Below are positions 15,790 through 24,878 of a DNA stretch of 64,000 bases, piece by piece. A program made the position numbers and the translations under genes. The stretch's first letter is position 1. Each line of letters opens with the position of its first letter. The stretch is from Paraherbaspirillum soli (GTDB lineage Bacteria > Pseudomonadota > Gammaproteobacteria > Burkholderiales > Burkholderiaceae_D): the NCBI RefSeq assembly GCF_042654985.1, contig NZ_JBHSMT010000029.1, positions 310,001-374,000 of the forward strand, written 5' to 3'. Below the pieces are notes generated by a model. The model was given only the letters and a program-made list of their open reading frames with translations. It was not told the origin of the DNA and ran no database searches.

Positions 15790-16524
15790 TCAGGAATCAA
15801 TCGCCTGAGAATTCTGTATATCGGAAAGCAGGTGATCGGATTCTTTCTTGAGTACCTCGTAGCACTCGCAAACCCGGGCTTCCAATCCCTGTCGATCGAG
15901 CACTTCGATGTGGCCGCGGCTGTAGCGGATCAAACCAAGTTGCTGTAATTTTCCGGCGGCCTCGGTGACGCCTTCGCGCCGCACCCCGAGCATGTTGGCA
16001 ATCACTTCCTGGGTCATCGCCAATTCATTCGACGTCAGGCGATCGAGGCTTGATAACAACCAGCGGCATAGTTGCTGTTCCACCGAATGATGCCGATTGC
16101 ATGCCGCGGTTTGGGAGATTTGGGTGATCAAGGCTTGGGTATAGCGCAGCAGCAGATGCGATAGCGACCCGCCGCGATTGAATTCGTCCATCAGCAGTTG
16201 CGCCGGCAGCCGATAAGCGCTGCCCTCGCTTTGCACGACGGCCCGGCTGGGCGAAGGCTGACCGCCCATGAACAGCGAGGCGCCGACGATGCCCTCATTG
16301 CCGACCATCGCGATTTCCGCCAGTGCGCCGTCCTGCATGACGTACAGCAGGGACACGATGGCGGTTGTGGGGAAGTAGACGTGCTGCAACTGGTCACCGG
16401 GTTCGTTGAGGATTTCGCCGAGCGCCATCGACACCGGTTCCAGATCCGAAGTCAGTCGCTCGAAATCCACTTCGGGCAAGGCAGCCAGCAGATGGTTTTG
16501 AATGGAAGGATGCTGGTTGGACAT
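15790..16524 (-). CDS. Crp/Fnr-family transcriptional regulator
   Basis: A 244-residue regulator. The cyclic-nucleotide-binding-like beta-barrel spans about 15-140, including GEILNEPGDQLQHVYFPTTA, and a winged helix at about 160-215 contains ELAMTQEVIANMLGVRREGVTEAAGKL. No Fnr-type cysteine cluster is present. The HVYFP and VGNEGIVG motifs are typical of a widespread proteobacterial subgroup whose ligand is unknown. ATG 16524 is chosen because GAGG precedes it; the extended frame begins with an unsupported TTG. It lies between the Rieske gene and a small lipoprotein gene; no target can be assigned. Confidence 0.88.
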   Translation of the reverse strand: MSNQHPSIQNHLLAALPEVDFERLTSDLEPVSMALGEILNEPGDQLQHVYFPTTAIVSLLYVMQDGALAEIAMVGNEGIVGASLFMGGQPSPSRAVVQSEGSAYRLPAQLLMDEFNRGGSLSHLLLRYTQALITQISQTAACNRHHSVEQQLCRWLLSSLDRLTSNELAMTQEVIANMLGVRREGVTEAAGKLQQLGLIRYSRGHIEVLDRQGLEARVCECYEVLKKESDHLLSDIQNSQAIDS

Positions 16525-16719
16525 AATGCGCCTCAAATTTATGTCGCATTTGCACGATTTTCGGTGCGTTGCAGTCCGGCCGCCGCTTTGTGCGATAGCG
16601 TACAGACGCCGGAGTGCGCGCGCGGTAGGGTTAAATCAATCGGGATAGCGGACTGCTGCGTGCCCTTGCTCGATATGGCACAAATTCCCGTCACTCAACG
16701 TTTCCAAAGAGGTGCTCCA

Positions 16720-16938
16720 ATGAAAACGACACAAAGATTGACCACCAGCGTCGTTACCGTAGCAATGCTAGTCAGTTTAGGCGCTTGTGCCGGGATGTCT
16801 AGAACCGGCCAGAATACGGCGGTTGGCGCCGGCGTAGGTGCAGTCGGCGGCGCGGTCCTGACCGGCGGCAGTACTGCCGGAACTGTCGGCGGCGCGGTAG
16901 TCGGCGGCGTCATAGGCCACGAGATCAACAAGAAGTAA
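16720..16938 (+). CDS. Small glycine-zipper lipoprotein
   Basis: A 72-residue protein with a signal peptide ending in the lipobox LGAC (cysteine at about 22). A glycine-zipper hairpin follows (GAGVGAVGGAVLTGG, then GTVGGAVVGGVIGHEINKK). This is the OsmB / 17-kDa-antigen style of small outer-membrane lipoprotein. AAAGAGG stands just before the ATG. The protein is probably anchored in the outer membrane; its role is unknown, and relatives are often induced by stress. Confidence 0.8.
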   Translation: MKTTQRLTTSVVTVAMLVSLGACAGMSRTGQNTAVGAGVGAVGGAVLTGGSTAGTVGGAVVGGVIGHEINKK

Positions 16939-17003
16939 TCTTTGGGCACTTCGGTGAAAGACACGCTGCGGCTCTGACGGCCGCAGCATCCAGGCTTGAT
17001 CTA

Positions 17004-17429
17004 TCAGACCAGCGTCAGCGTCACATCGACATTGCCGCGGGTGGCATTCGAATACGGGCAAACCTTGTGCGCCTTGTCGACCAGCGCCCGGGCCGCGCCG
17101 GCGTCCATGCCCGGCAATGCAATTTGCAGCTCGACTTCAATCCCGAAACCGCCGGGAATCTGGCCGATGCCGACCAGGCCGGTGATGGAAAGGTCGGCTG
17201 GCAATGCGATTTTTTCCTGCGACGCGACAAACTTCATGGCGCCGATAAAGCAGGCGGAATAACCGGCCGCAAACAATTGCTCTGGATTGGTGCCTACGCC
17301 GCCGGCGCCGCCCAATTCTTTCGGGGTGGTCAGTTTGACATCCAGCACGCTGTCGGACGACACAGCGCGGCCATCGCGGCCGCCGGTTGCGGTGGCTTTT
17401 GCTTGATACAGAACTTTTTCGACTGTCAT
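17004..17429 (-). CDS. ohr: Organic hydroperoxide resistance protein Ohr
   Basis: A 141-residue OsmC/Ohr-fold thiol peroxidase that reduces organic and fatty-acid hydroperoxides, typically with lipoylated partners. The two redox cysteines are in YSACFIGAM and HKVCPYSNATRGN, the signature of true Ohr. GGAGGVGTNPEQLFAAG carries the conserved arginine-proximal loop region. ATG 17429 (MTVEKVLYQ) is the family start; the longer frame is unsupported. It is followed upstream on the same strand by its regulator gene, and a 15-bp operator-like palindrome lies in its leader. Confidence 0.95.
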   Translation of the reverse strand: MTVEKVLYQAKATATGGRDGRAVSSDSVLDVKLTTPKELGGAGGVGTNPEQLFAAGYSACFIGAMKFVASQEKIALPADLSITGLVGIGQIPGGFGIEVELQIALPGMDAGAARALVDKAHKVCPYSNATRGNVDVTLTLV

Positions 17430-17522
17430 GATGATTTCCTTTAATGGCCGTATGGAAGATCCGTTGGATCGAATCAGCCGGCCGCACTGACGATCCGGAT
17501 AAAAAAGGGTAACAATAAATCT

Positions 17523-17537
17523 CACAATTAAATTGTG
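17523..17537. promoter_or_regulatory. OhrR operator candidate
   Basis: CACAATTAAATTGTG is a perfect palindrome around a central A, between ohrR and ohr and 94 bp before the ohr start. It matches the ACAATT-AATTGT type of known OhrR operators. A weaker version, CAAATTAAATTG, lies at about 18089-18100 in front of ohrR, consistent with autoregulation. Confidence 0.7.
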
Positions 17538-17575
17538 CACAACTTAAATCACATCAAAAAATCGGCATTGTGCCG

Positions 17576-18067
17576 CTAGCCGATATTGTCCGCCATCTCG
17601 GCGCGCAGCCGTTGTAATTGCTTGGTAAGCGCCATCAACTCATCCAATGAGCATTGCGCCGCGCAACTGACCTGCTGCGGTATGTCCTGCGCCTGCTGCC
17701 GCAATTCTTTGCCGGCATCGGTCAGGCTGACGATCACTTGCCGCTCGTCCCGGCTGGCACGTTGCCGCCGCACCAGACCGCTGGCCTCAAGCCGCTTCAA
17801 CAGCGGCGTCAGGGTGCCGGAATCGAGAAACAAGCGCTCGCCGACATCCGACACGGTCACGCCATCGCGCTCCCACAAAGTCAGCAACACCAGGTACTGC
17901 GGGTAAGTCAGTCCCATCTTTTGCAGCAGCGGCTTATAAATCTTGGTCATCGTCAACGATGCCGAATACAGCGCAAAGCACAACTGGTTATCCAGCAGCA
18001 AACTGTCCGGACCGAACAGCTCCGGCGGGATCTGACTGACTGGCTGGTGGGATCGCTTGGTTTCCAT
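17576..18067 (-). CDS. ohrR: OhrR, MarR-family organic peroxide sensor
   Basis: A 163-residue repressor. The peroxide-sensing cysteine lies in the N-terminal helix in DNQLCFALYSAS, exactly where OhrR proteins carry it. The winged helix is seen in VSDVGERLFLDSGTLTPLLKRL and RRQRASRDERQVIVSLT. Oxidation by lipid hydroperoxides would release the operator and induce ohr. A second pair of cysteines (SCAAQC) near the C-terminus could provide the resolving thiol of two-cysteine OhrRs. Adjacent to ohr on the same strand, with separate leaders. Confidence 0.93.
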   Translation of the reverse strand: METKRSHQPVSQIPPELFGPDSLLLDNQLCFALYSASLTMTKIYKPLLQKMGLTYPQYLVLLTLWERDGVTVSDVGERLFLDSGTLTPLLKRLEASGLVRRQRASRDERQVIVSLTDAGKELRQQAQDIPQQVSCAAQCSLDELMALTKQLQRLRAEMADNIG

Positions 18068-18178
18068 GTGCTGAATAATATGTCGTCACAAATTAAATTG
18101 CAAGCAATCTAGTTGAGATTTTTAAAGCCGCCGGGGATTTGCGTTGATATGCATCTCCCCGACAGCCGCTTGCTTCCA

Positions 18179-18306
18179 GCCACCTCTAAAAACCGTAGCG
18201 AGCGGCCCAAGGTCGGGGCGACGAAGTTGCAACACCTGCAGCCGTACGGAGCGGGTGAGCATCGCAGCCCCGAGATTGGGCCGCGCAGTAGGTTTTTAGA
18301 GGTGGC
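18179..18306. mobile_element. MITE-like repeat, copy B (128 bp, short form)
   Basis: The ends GCCACCTCTAAAAACC and GGTTTTTAGAGGTGGC are perfect 16-bp inverted repeats. The interior closely matches copy A (GACGAAGTTGCAACACCTGC and CCGAGATTGGGCCGCGCAG). No target duplication is visible (CTTCCA on the left, ATTTAA on the right). The element ends 2 bp before the gshA stop codon and is convergent between ohrR and gshA transcription, where it could act as a bidirectional hairpin. Confidence 0.78.
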
Positions 18307-18308
18307 AT

Positions 18309-19892
18309 TTAAACGCTCATACAGAGGGTACTGGCCCTATAAGCCGCCACAAAGGTATCGAAATCACCGGTCTGACTACGCTCCAGGCTGTCCTGCTCGG
18401 CCAGCGAGGTCGTCGCCAAACCTTCGAAATACGCAAGCTCTTCGGCGCTGGGCGGTTGCGCGCGGAAATGCGCTGCATGCGCCTTGGTCTGACGCAGCGC
18501 AAAGCTGGCAAACGACTCTTGATTCTGTTGCAAAATCGCCAGCACCCGTGCCGATGGCGTCAGTTCGACCTGTTCCAGCTTGCGCCGTTGCTGCGCCAGC
18601 GATGCGGCATGCACGGCGTCGCTGCGCTGGTCGTCGAGCAGCGCGGCAGCGGGCGCGATCCGGTCCAGCAATTCCAGGCCCCAGTCCTGCAGCGTGATCG
18701 GCACGCCATTGCGTTGCAATTGCAGGCCGGGACGCCGCCCTTCCTTGACCGCACGCGCGAAATTCTCGGTATTTTCCAGGCTCTCTTCGTCGCTGGTCAG
18801 CGGACTGTCGTCGAGCGCGCAAAACAGCAAGAACGCATCCAGGAAGCGCGAGGTTTCGAGGTTGATGCCCATCGGTTCGAACGGATCGATATCCATGCAG
18901 CGCACTTCAATGTATTGAACCCCGCGCGCCGACAAGGCCTGGATCGGACGTTCGCCGGTGTTGATCACCCGCTTCGGACGAATCGTCGAGTAATACTCGT
19001 TCTCGATCTGCAAGATGTTGGTATTGATCTGGATCCATTCGCCGTTGCGGTGGGTGCCGATCTCGGCATACGGCGGATACGGCTGGCTGACCGCGCATGA
19101 CAGGCTTTTGATATAGCTGTCGAGGCAGTTGAAGTGCGGCGTCAGGCGCTCTTGCGCCTTGCTCTGGTAGCCCAGGTCGCTCATCCGCAAGCTGGTGGCA
19201 TACGGCAGATACAGCGTGTCCTGGTCCAGCGTGTCGAGGCGATGCTCGCGACCGTTCAGGAAACAGGTGGACAAGGCCGGCGAGGCGCCGAACAGATACA
19301 TCAGCAGCCAGCTGTAACGGCGGAAATTGCGAATCAGCGCAAAATATTTTTCCGACTGAAAATTGACCGCCGTGGTGCTGTCGCCCTCGTCCTGTTGCAA
19401 GACCTGCCACAACCCTCCGGCCAGGGAATAGTTGTAATGAATACCGGCGATGCACTGCATCCGCTTGCCGTAGCGCAGCGCCAGGCCGCGCCGGTAGACA
19501 TGCTTCAGCATGCCGATGTGCGAAGTCCCGTACCAGGCGATCGGAATCTGTTCCTCCGCCGGCAGATACGCCGGCATCGACTGGCTCCACAACAGTTCGT
19601 CGCCCAGTTTGGAATATACAAAGCGATGCACCGCATCCAGCTCGGTCAATGCGGTCGCGATGTCATGCTCGGCGGGGGTGATGAACTCGAGCAGCGATTC
19701 CGAATAATCGGTCGTAATCTGCGGATGCGTCAGAGCCGAACCGAGCGTCCGCGAATGCGGTGTCAGCGCCAGCTTGCCGTCGGCATCGACGCGCAAAGTT
19801 TCCCGCTCTATGCCGCGCAGTCCCTGACCAAGCAGCGCGCGATGCTGAGGCTCTCCCAGTAGCGCCAGGCGGCGCAGGTAGTGATGGTTCAA
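18309..19892 (-). CDS. gshA: Glutamate-cysteine ligase
   Basis: A 527-residue enzyme that joins glutamate and cysteine with ATP, the first step of glutathione synthesis. The proteobacterial GshA family is recognised from GLRGIERETLRVDADG near the N-terminus, TDYSESLLEFITP and YRRGLALRYGKRMQCIAGIH. It also shows EIGTHRNGEWIQINTN and ALSARGVQYIEVRCMDIDPF. Length matches the E. coli enzyme (~518). The start is TTG 19892 with AAGGG nine bases upstream; no in-frame ATG fits. A MITE copy abuts its stop codon. Confidence 0.95.
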   Translation of the reverse strand: MNHHYLRRLALLGEPQHRALLGQGLRGIERETLRVDADGKLALTPHSRTLGSALTHPQITTDYSESLLEFITPAEHDIATALTELDAVHRFVYSKLGDELLWSQSMPAYLPAEEQIPIAWYGTSHIGMLKHVYRRGLALRYGKRMQCIAGIHYNYSLAGGLWQVLQQDEGDSTTAVNFQSEKYFALIRNFRRYSWLLMYLFGASPALSTCFLNGREHRLDTLDQDTLYLPYATSLRMSDLGYQSKAQERLTPHFNCLDSYIKSLSCAVSQPYPPYAEIGTHRNGEWIQINTNILQIENEYYSTIRPKRVINTGERPIQALSARGVQYIEVRCMDIDPFEPMGINLETSRFLDAFLLFCALDDSPLTSDEESLENTENFARAVKEGRRPGLQLQRNGVPITLQDWGLELLDRIAPAAALLDDQRSDAVHAASLAQQRRKLEQVELTPSARVLAILQQNQESFASFALRQTKAHAAHFRAQPPSAEELAYFEGLATTSLAEQDSLERSQTGDFDTFVAAYRASTLCMSV

Positions 19893-20190
19893 TTCGGCAT
19901 CCCTTTTTCAAATTCGTCAGTTCAGGTTGTTTTTCTTATTAAAACCAAAGGTCCGGCAGGTCGTAGAACGCGAGAATAGCCGAAAACAAAAAATTGCGTT
20001 GAGCCGCCCCTTAACAGCATTTGACATCCGCCCCAGCTCGCAAAAATCACAGCTTGCCAGCGCGCCGCTTGGCAAATCAACAAGGGCCGACAATTTGACA
20101 GGAAACCGCAAGGATCTCGCTACAAGCACCGAAATATGATGCGCTCACCCTTTATAATCCTGTTTTGAACAGCTTTCTCTCGCCACCACC
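19893..20190. other. Divergent promoter region gshA / folD
   Basis: 298 bp without a supported gene. It must contain the gshA promoter (- strand) and the folD promoter (+ strand). No strong palindrome or riboswitch was recognised. Confidence 0.5.
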
Positions 20191-21036
20191 ATGCCAGCCC
20201 AACTTATCGACGGAAACCTCCTTTCACAACAACTGCGCGCCGACGTCGCCCAACGCGCTGCCGCACTGACCGCACAGGGCAAACAGCCCGGCTTGGCAGT
20301 GATCCTGGTCGGCGACAGTCCGGCATCGCAGGTTTATGTCCGCAACAAGGTCAAGGCCTGTCAAGACAACGGCTTGCATTCGGTATTTGAAAAATACGAT
20401 GCCGAGTTGACGGAAGAGGCCTTGCTGGCCCGCATCGATGCGCTGAATCACGATCCGAAGATCAACGGCATCCTGGTGCAATTGCCGCTGCCAGCGCACA
20501 TCGATGCGCACAAGGTGATCGAGGCCATCGCGCCGGAAAAAGACGTGGACGGTTTCCACATCAGCAACGCCGGTCTGCTGATGACCGGTCAACCTCTGTT
20601 CCGTCCCTGCACCCCGTACGGCGTGATGAAGATGCTGGAATCGGTCAACTATCCGGTGCGCGGCGCCCATGCCGTTATCGTCGGCGCCTCCAATATCGTC
20701 GGCAAACCGCAGGCCATGCTGCTCTTGCAAGCCGGCGCCACCGTCACCATTTGCAACTCCAAGACCCGCGACCTCGGACAGCACACGCGCCAGGCCGACA
20801 TCCTGGTGGTGGCTACCGGCAAGCGCAATATCGTCACCGCCGACATGATCAAACCGGGCGCCGCAGTGATTGACGTCGGCATGAACCGCGACGATCACGG
20901 CAAGCTGTGCGGCGATGTCGATTTTGCCAATGCCAAGGAAGTCGCTGGTTATATCACCCCGGTGCCAGGCGGCGTCGGGCCGATGACCATCACCATGTTG
21001 CTGGTCAATACGATTGAAGCCGCAGAAAGAAACTAA
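20191..21036 (+). CDS. folD: Bifunctional methylene-THF dehydrogenase/cyclohydrolase FolD
   Basis: A 281-residue cytoplasmic enzyme of one-carbon metabolism that oxidises methylene-THF to methenyl-THF with NADP and hydrolyses it to formyl-THF. Family motifs are VGDSPASQVYVRNKVKAC (catalytic YxxxK), GILVQLPLP and PEKDVDGFH. The later motifs are RPCTPYGVM, VVIVGASNIVGKPQAM-like (VIVGASNIVGKP) and PVPGGVGPMTITMLL at the C-terminus. Length is standard. The oligopeptidase A gene starts 5 bp after its stop, suggesting an operon. Confidence 0.97.
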   Translation: MPAQLIDGNLLSQQLRADVAQRAAALTAQGKQPGLAVILVGDSPASQVYVRNKVKACQDNGLHSVFEKYDAELTEEALLARIDALNHDPKINGILVQLPLPAHIDAHKVIEAIAPEKDVDGFHISNAGLLMTGQPLFRPCTPYGVMKMLESVNYPVRGAHAVIVGASNIVGKPQAMLLLQAGATVTICNSKTRDLGQHTRQADILVVATGKRNIVTADMIKPGAAVIDVGMNRDDHGKLCGDVDFANAKEVAGYITPVPGGVGPMTITMLLVNTIEAAERN

Positions 21037-21041
21037 TCACA

Positions 21042-23126
21042 ATGACATCCACCACCAGCGCTGCATCTGCCAATCCCCTGCTCGATTTTTCCGGTCTGGC
21101 GCAATTCGACGTCATCAAGCCGGCCCATATCACGCCCGCGGTCCAGACTTTGCTGGAACAGGCACAGGCGGTGGTCACCCAACTGGAAGCGCCGCTGGCG
21201 CCGGTGACTTGGCAGAATTTCGTCGATCCGCTCGAAAGCGCGACCGAAAAACTGGGCCGCGCCTGGGGCATCGTCAGTCATTTGAATGCGGTGGTGGATA
21301 CGCCGGAGCTGCGTGCCGCGTATAACGAGAACCAACCGAAACTGATCGAATTCTGGACCGCGCTGGCGCAAAACCTGGCGCTGTTCGACAAATACAAGGC
21401 GATCAAGAACAGCGCCGACTTTTCGACGCTGTCAGCAGCGCGCCAGAAGATCGTCGACAACGCCTTGCGCGATTTCAGGCTGGGCGGGGCCGAGTTGGCG
21501 GATGCGCCCAAAGCGCGCTTTGCCGAGATCCAGGAACAGCATGCGGCACTGACCACCAAGTTTTCCGAAAACATCCTGGACGCCACCAACGCCTACGGCT
21601 TGTGGATCAGCGACGAAGCGGAACTGGCCGGGCTGCCGGACGATGTCAAACAGGCGGCGCGGGCCGCAGCCGAGCGGGACGATAAGCCGGGATTCAAATT
21701 TACGCTGCACTTCCCTTCCTACTTCCCGATCCTGCAGTACGCCGACAACCGTGCGTTGCGCGAAACCGTGTATCGCGCCAATACGACCAAGGCATCCGAT
21801 CTGGGCGAGAAGCCGGAATGGGACAATAGCGGCAACATCGTCGAGATTCTGCGCCTGCGCAATGAAGAAGCGAAACTGCTCGATTTCCATAATTACGCCG
21901 AGTTGTCGCTGGTGCCGAAAATGGCGCAAACACCGCAAGAAGTGATCGGATTCCTGGAAGATCTGGGCCGCCGCGCGCGTCCGTTCGCGGAGCAGGATCT
22001 GGCCGAATTGCGTGCCTTCGCCAAACAACATCTCGGGTTAGAAGCGCTTGAAGCATGGGACTTCGCTTACGTTGCGGAAAAACTGCGCGAACAGCGTTAC
22101 GCCTTCTCGGAACAGGAAGTCAAACAATACTTCCCTGAACCCAAGGTCGTGAATGGCTTGTTCCACCTGGTGCAGCAACTGTTTTCAGTCGACATCACCG
22201 CCGACCAAGCGCCGGTCTGGCATCCGGACGTCAAATTTTTCCGGATTCAAAAAGACGGCAAGCTGATCGGCCAGTTCTATCTCGACCTGTATGCGCGCAA
22301 TGGCAAGCGCGGCGGCGCCTGGATGGACGACGCTCGTGCCCGGCGCCGCCTCGGCGATCAAATACAAACGCCGATCGCCTATCTGACCTGCAATTTCACT
22401 GCGCCTTCGGTGGTCGACGGCAAGACCAAGCCAGCCCTGTTTACGCACGATGAAGTGATCACCCTGTTTCACGAATTCGGGCATGGCTTGCACCACATGC
22501 TGACCCAGGTCGACGAGATCGGCGTGTCCGGCATTTCCGGCGTCGAATGGGATGCGGTCGAGCTGCCGTCGCAATTCATGGAAAATTTTTGCTGGGAATG
22601 GGACGTGCTGCAATACCTGACGGCCGAGGCGGAGTCCGGCCAGCCGTTGCCGCGCGCGCTGTTCGACAAGATGATCGCCGCCAAGAATTTCCAGTCGGGC
22701 CTGCAAACCCTGCGCCAGGTGGAATTTTCACTGTTCGACATGCGCCTGCATGATGACTACGATCCGTATGGCAGCCAGACAGTGCAGCAACTGATCGACC
22801 AGGTCCGGGCCAAGATCGCCGTCATCCATCCGCCATCGTTCAATCGCTTCCAGCACGCGTTCAGCCATATCTTCGCCGGCGGCTATGCGGCCGGCTACTA
22901 CAGCTACAAATGGGCCGAAGTATTGTCGGCCGATGCCTACAGCGCGTTCGAAGAAGCCGCGGCCGGCAGCGGCAATGTGGTCTCGGCGGCAACCGGCAAG
23001 AAATTCCAGGATGAAATCCTGGCCGTCGGCGGCTCGCGCCCGGCGCTCGAATCGTTCAAGGCATTCCGCGGACGCGAGCCCAGCATCGACGCGCTGCTGC
23101 GGCATAGTGGCATGGTTGCTGCTTAA
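21042..23126 (+). CDS. prlC: Oligopeptidase A (M3 zinc metallopeptidase)
   Basis: A 694-residue cytoplasmic peptidase that degrades short peptides, including cleaved signal peptides. The M3 zinc site HEFGHGLHHM is clear (HExxH), with the third ligand glutamate in the downstream helix of GVEWDAVELPSQFMENFCWE. FAHIFAGGYAAGYYSYKW-like (FSHIFAGGYAAGYYSY) near the C-terminus is another family hallmark. Length (~680) is typical of PrlC/OpdA. It directly follows folD. Confidence 0.95.
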   Translation: MTSTTSAASANPLLDFSGLAQFDVIKPAHITPAVQTLLEQAQAVVTQLEAPLAPVTWQNFVDPLESATEKLGRAWGIVSHLNAVVDTPELRAAYNENQPKLIEFWTALAQNLALFDKYKAIKNSADFSTLSAARQKIVDNALRDFRLGGAELADAPKARFAEIQEQHAALTTKFSENILDATNAYGLWISDEAELAGLPDDVKQAARAAAERDDKPGFKFTLHFPSYFPILQYADNRALRETVYRANTTKASDLGEKPEWDNSGNIVEILRLRNEEAKLLDFHNYAELSLVPKMAQTPQEVIGFLEDLGRRARPFAEQDLAELRAFAKQHLGLEALEAWDFAYVAEKLREQRYAFSEQEVKQYFPEPKVVNGLFHLVQQLFSVDITADQAPVWHPDVKFFRIQKDGKLIGQFYLDLYARNGKRGGAWMDDARARRRLGDQIQTPIAYLTCNFTAPSVVDGKTKPALFTHDEVITLFHEFGHGLHHMLTQVDEIGVSGISGVEWDAVELPSQFMENFCWEWDVLQYLTAEAESGQPLPRALFDKMIAAKNFQSGLQTLRQVEFSLFDMRLHDDYDPYGSQTVQQLIDQVRAKIAVIHPPSFNRFQHAFSHIFAGGYAAGYYSYKWAEVLSADAYSAFEEAAAGSGNVVSAATGKKFQDEILAVGGSRPALESFKAFRGREPSIDALLRHSGMVAA

Positions 23127-23194
23127 AAATATCAGGCAACACGCACATCATTTTCGCCGCACACGCGGCGAGTCATACTGAAAAGGGAAAAAAG

Positions 23195-23809
23195 ATGAAA
23201 TTGGCTGCACCGATTCTTTCACTGGTTTGTCTATTGATGGCAACAAGCGCGCAGGCGCAACTTTACAAATCGACCGGCCCGGACGGCAAAGTCACCTACA
23301 GCGACACCCCGCCCGCAACCGGCAACGTGGTCCAGAAGAAGACCGCCAATGGCGGCAGCGACGACAGCGACGGTCTGCCGTATGAACTGGCGCAAGCGGT
23401 CAAGAATAGTCCAGTCATCTTATATACCGGCGACAAATGCATTCCTTGCGACGATGGCCGCAAGCTGCTCAGCAGCCGCGGCATTCCGTTCAGCGAAAAA
23501 ACCATCAAAACCAATGACGATATCGCCATGCTGCAGAAAACCACCGGCGAAAATCATTTGCCGGTGCTGATGGTTGGGCGCAGCAAGGAAAGCAGTTTCG
23601 AGGCGGGTGCCTGGAACACCGCACTGAGCGCAGCGGGCTATCCAAAGAGCAATCAGCTGCCCAAGAATTATAAGAACGCCCCGGCTGCGGCAGCCGCCCC
23701 AAGCGCCAGCTCGGCCAAGAAAGCCGCGACTGAAGCAAGCAGCGCCCATACCGGCCACAGCGAGCCGCTACCCGCCGCAGGCAACGCCCCACCCGGATTC
23801 CGGTTCTAA
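23195..23809 (+). CDS. Exported DUF4124/glutaredoxin-like protein
   Basis: A 204-residue periplasmic protein. The signal peptide ends ATSAQAQ, followed by a DUF4124 segment (LYKSTGPDGKVTYSDTPP). A glutaredoxin-like domain with the redox motif CIPC follows in VILYTGDKCIPCDDGRKLL and HLPVLMVGR. The C-terminal ~60 residues are Ala/Ser-rich and disordered. It may handle disulphides in the envelope; substrate unknown. An AAAAGGGAAAA ribosome binding site is present. A MITE copy follows its stop. Confidence 0.82.
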   Translation: MKLAAPILSLVCLLMATSAQAQLYKSTGPDGKVTYSDTPPATGNVVQKKTANGGSDDSDGLPYELAQAVKNSPVILYTGDKCIPCDDGRKLLSSRGIPFSEKTIKTNDDIAMLQKTTGENHLPVLMVGRSKESSFEAGAWNTALSAAGYPKSNQLPKNYKNAPAAAAAPSASSAKKAATEASSAHTGHSEPLPAAGNAPPGFRF

Positions 23810-23861
23810 TTCACGTTCTCATGACCCGCTTTGCAGCCTTCGCAGGCAGACCTGACCGATG

Positions 23862-24001
23862 GGCGCCTCTAAAAACCGTAGCGAGCGGCCCAAAGTCGGG
23901 GCGAGAAGCGGAGCCGTACGAATGTACGGTGACGAATATGCCCCCCTGCAGCCCCGAGATTGGCGGGTTTGCCAAACCCTGCAGTAGGTTTTTAGAGACT
24001 C
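23862..24001. mobile_element. MITE-like repeat, copy C (about 140 bp, long form)
   Basis: It starts GGCGCCTCTAAAAACC and ends GGTTTTTAGAGACTC (one base lost relative to its partner end). The interior is the long form shared with copy D (GGGGCGAGAAGCGGAG, then GACGAATATG, CCGAGATTGGCGGG and GCCAAACCCTGCAGTAGG). It is flanked by CCGATG (23856-23861) and CCAATG (24002-24007), a probable target duplication with one difference. The right-hand duplicate contains the holC start codon, so the element occupies the holC leader. Confidence 0.72.
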
Positions 24002-24004
24002 CCA

Positions 24005-24430
24005 ATGACGCAAATCGATTTCCACACCAACATTGCGGATAAAGTCCTGTACACCTGCCGTCTGGTACGCAAAGCGCGTGCGGCGCAATGCCAGATCGTC
24101 ATATTGGGCGACAACCCGGACGAGCTGGCAGCGCTGGATCGGGCGCTGTGGACTTTTTCCGAGCTTGATTTCCTACCGCATGTCAGAGCAGGCGATCCGC
24201 TGGCAGCGCAGACGCCAGTGGTCCTGACCGACGACGATGCGGCGGACTTGCCGCATCACCATGTATTGATCAACTTATCGGCGAGAGTGCCGGCGCATTT
24301 CGCCCGCTTCGAACGCATGTTCGAAATTATCTCGCTGGATGAAACCGATAAATCCGGCGGTCGCGAGCGCTACCGCTTTTACCAGCAACGCGGTTATCCG
24401 CTGACGCATTTTGTTGCGGAGAATGTATGA
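24005..24430 (+). CDS. holC: DNA polymerase III chi subunit
   Basis: A 141-residue chi subunit, which links the clamp loader to single-strand binding protein through psi and SSB. Family features are IDFHTNIADKVLYTCRLVRK, VILGDNPDELAALDRALWTF, DFLPHV and VLINLSARVP. The start is ATG 24005, but its leader has been replaced by a MITE end and the only purine-rich stretch is AGAGA, so translation initiation may be altered. In many relatives holC follows pepA; here pepA is absent and the upstream gene is an exported DUF4124 protein. Confidence 0.93.
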   Translation: MTQIDFHTNIADKVLYTCRLVRKARAAQCQIVILGDNPDELAALDRALWTFSELDFLPHVRAGDPLAAQTPVVLTDDDAADLPHHHVLINLSARVPAHFARFERMFEIISLDETDKSGGRERYRFYQQRGYPLTHFVAENV

Positions 24431-24464
24431 AAACCGGCACGAAAAATAGAAATTGGAAGCAGCC

Positions 24465-24878
24465 ATGACCAACAGCAAGCTTGACGCCAGCATTCCATTG
24501 CTGACCGAGGTCATCGAACCGACCGTGCCCGAGCCGGTCGACATCCCCCTTTTGGACAACCCCGTGCAGCCAGTACCCAGCGCCCCTGCTGCTGCCGGCG
24601 AATTAGAAATTGCCGAACCACAAGCCGAGATCACGCTGAGCAAACGCGATTGGGAGCGGCTTGAACTTGAAGTAAGAGAGAAAGTACTGCAACAGTTGCA
24701 CGACCGGATCGATTTTGTCATCGAACAGCGGGTTCGCGACGGCTTGGCGGATGTTTTGCAAACTGCAGTGGAAAGCATGGCGGAACAGATAAGAACCGGC
24801 TTGCACCACACTTTGGACGAAGTTATTTGCCGGGCTATATCGCTGGAACTGACCAAATTGCAAAAAACGAATATTTAG
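24465..24878 (+). CDS. DUF2486-like protein, downstream of holC
   Basis: A 137-residue protein with a Pro-rich N-terminus (SIPLLTEVIEPTVPEPVDIP) and a helical C-terminal half (LSKRDWERLELEVREKVLQQ and onwards). It resembles the small uncharacterised proteins found next to holC in Burkholderiales, where valS usually follows; here dadA follows instead. GGAAG precedes ATG 24465; the longer frame uses an unsupported TTG. Function unknown. Confidence 0.7.
   Translation: MTNSKLDASIPLLTEVIEPTVPEPVDIPLLDNPVQPVPSAPAAAGELEIAEPQAEITLSKRDWERLELEVREKVLQQLHDRIDFVIEQRVRDGLADVLQTAVESMAEQIRTGLHHTLDEVICRAISLELTKLQKTNI

Noticed and set aside
23820..24042. 73-residue + strand ORF across MITE copy C
   Set aside because: Most of it is a translation of the repeat element; the holC frame explains the downstream part.
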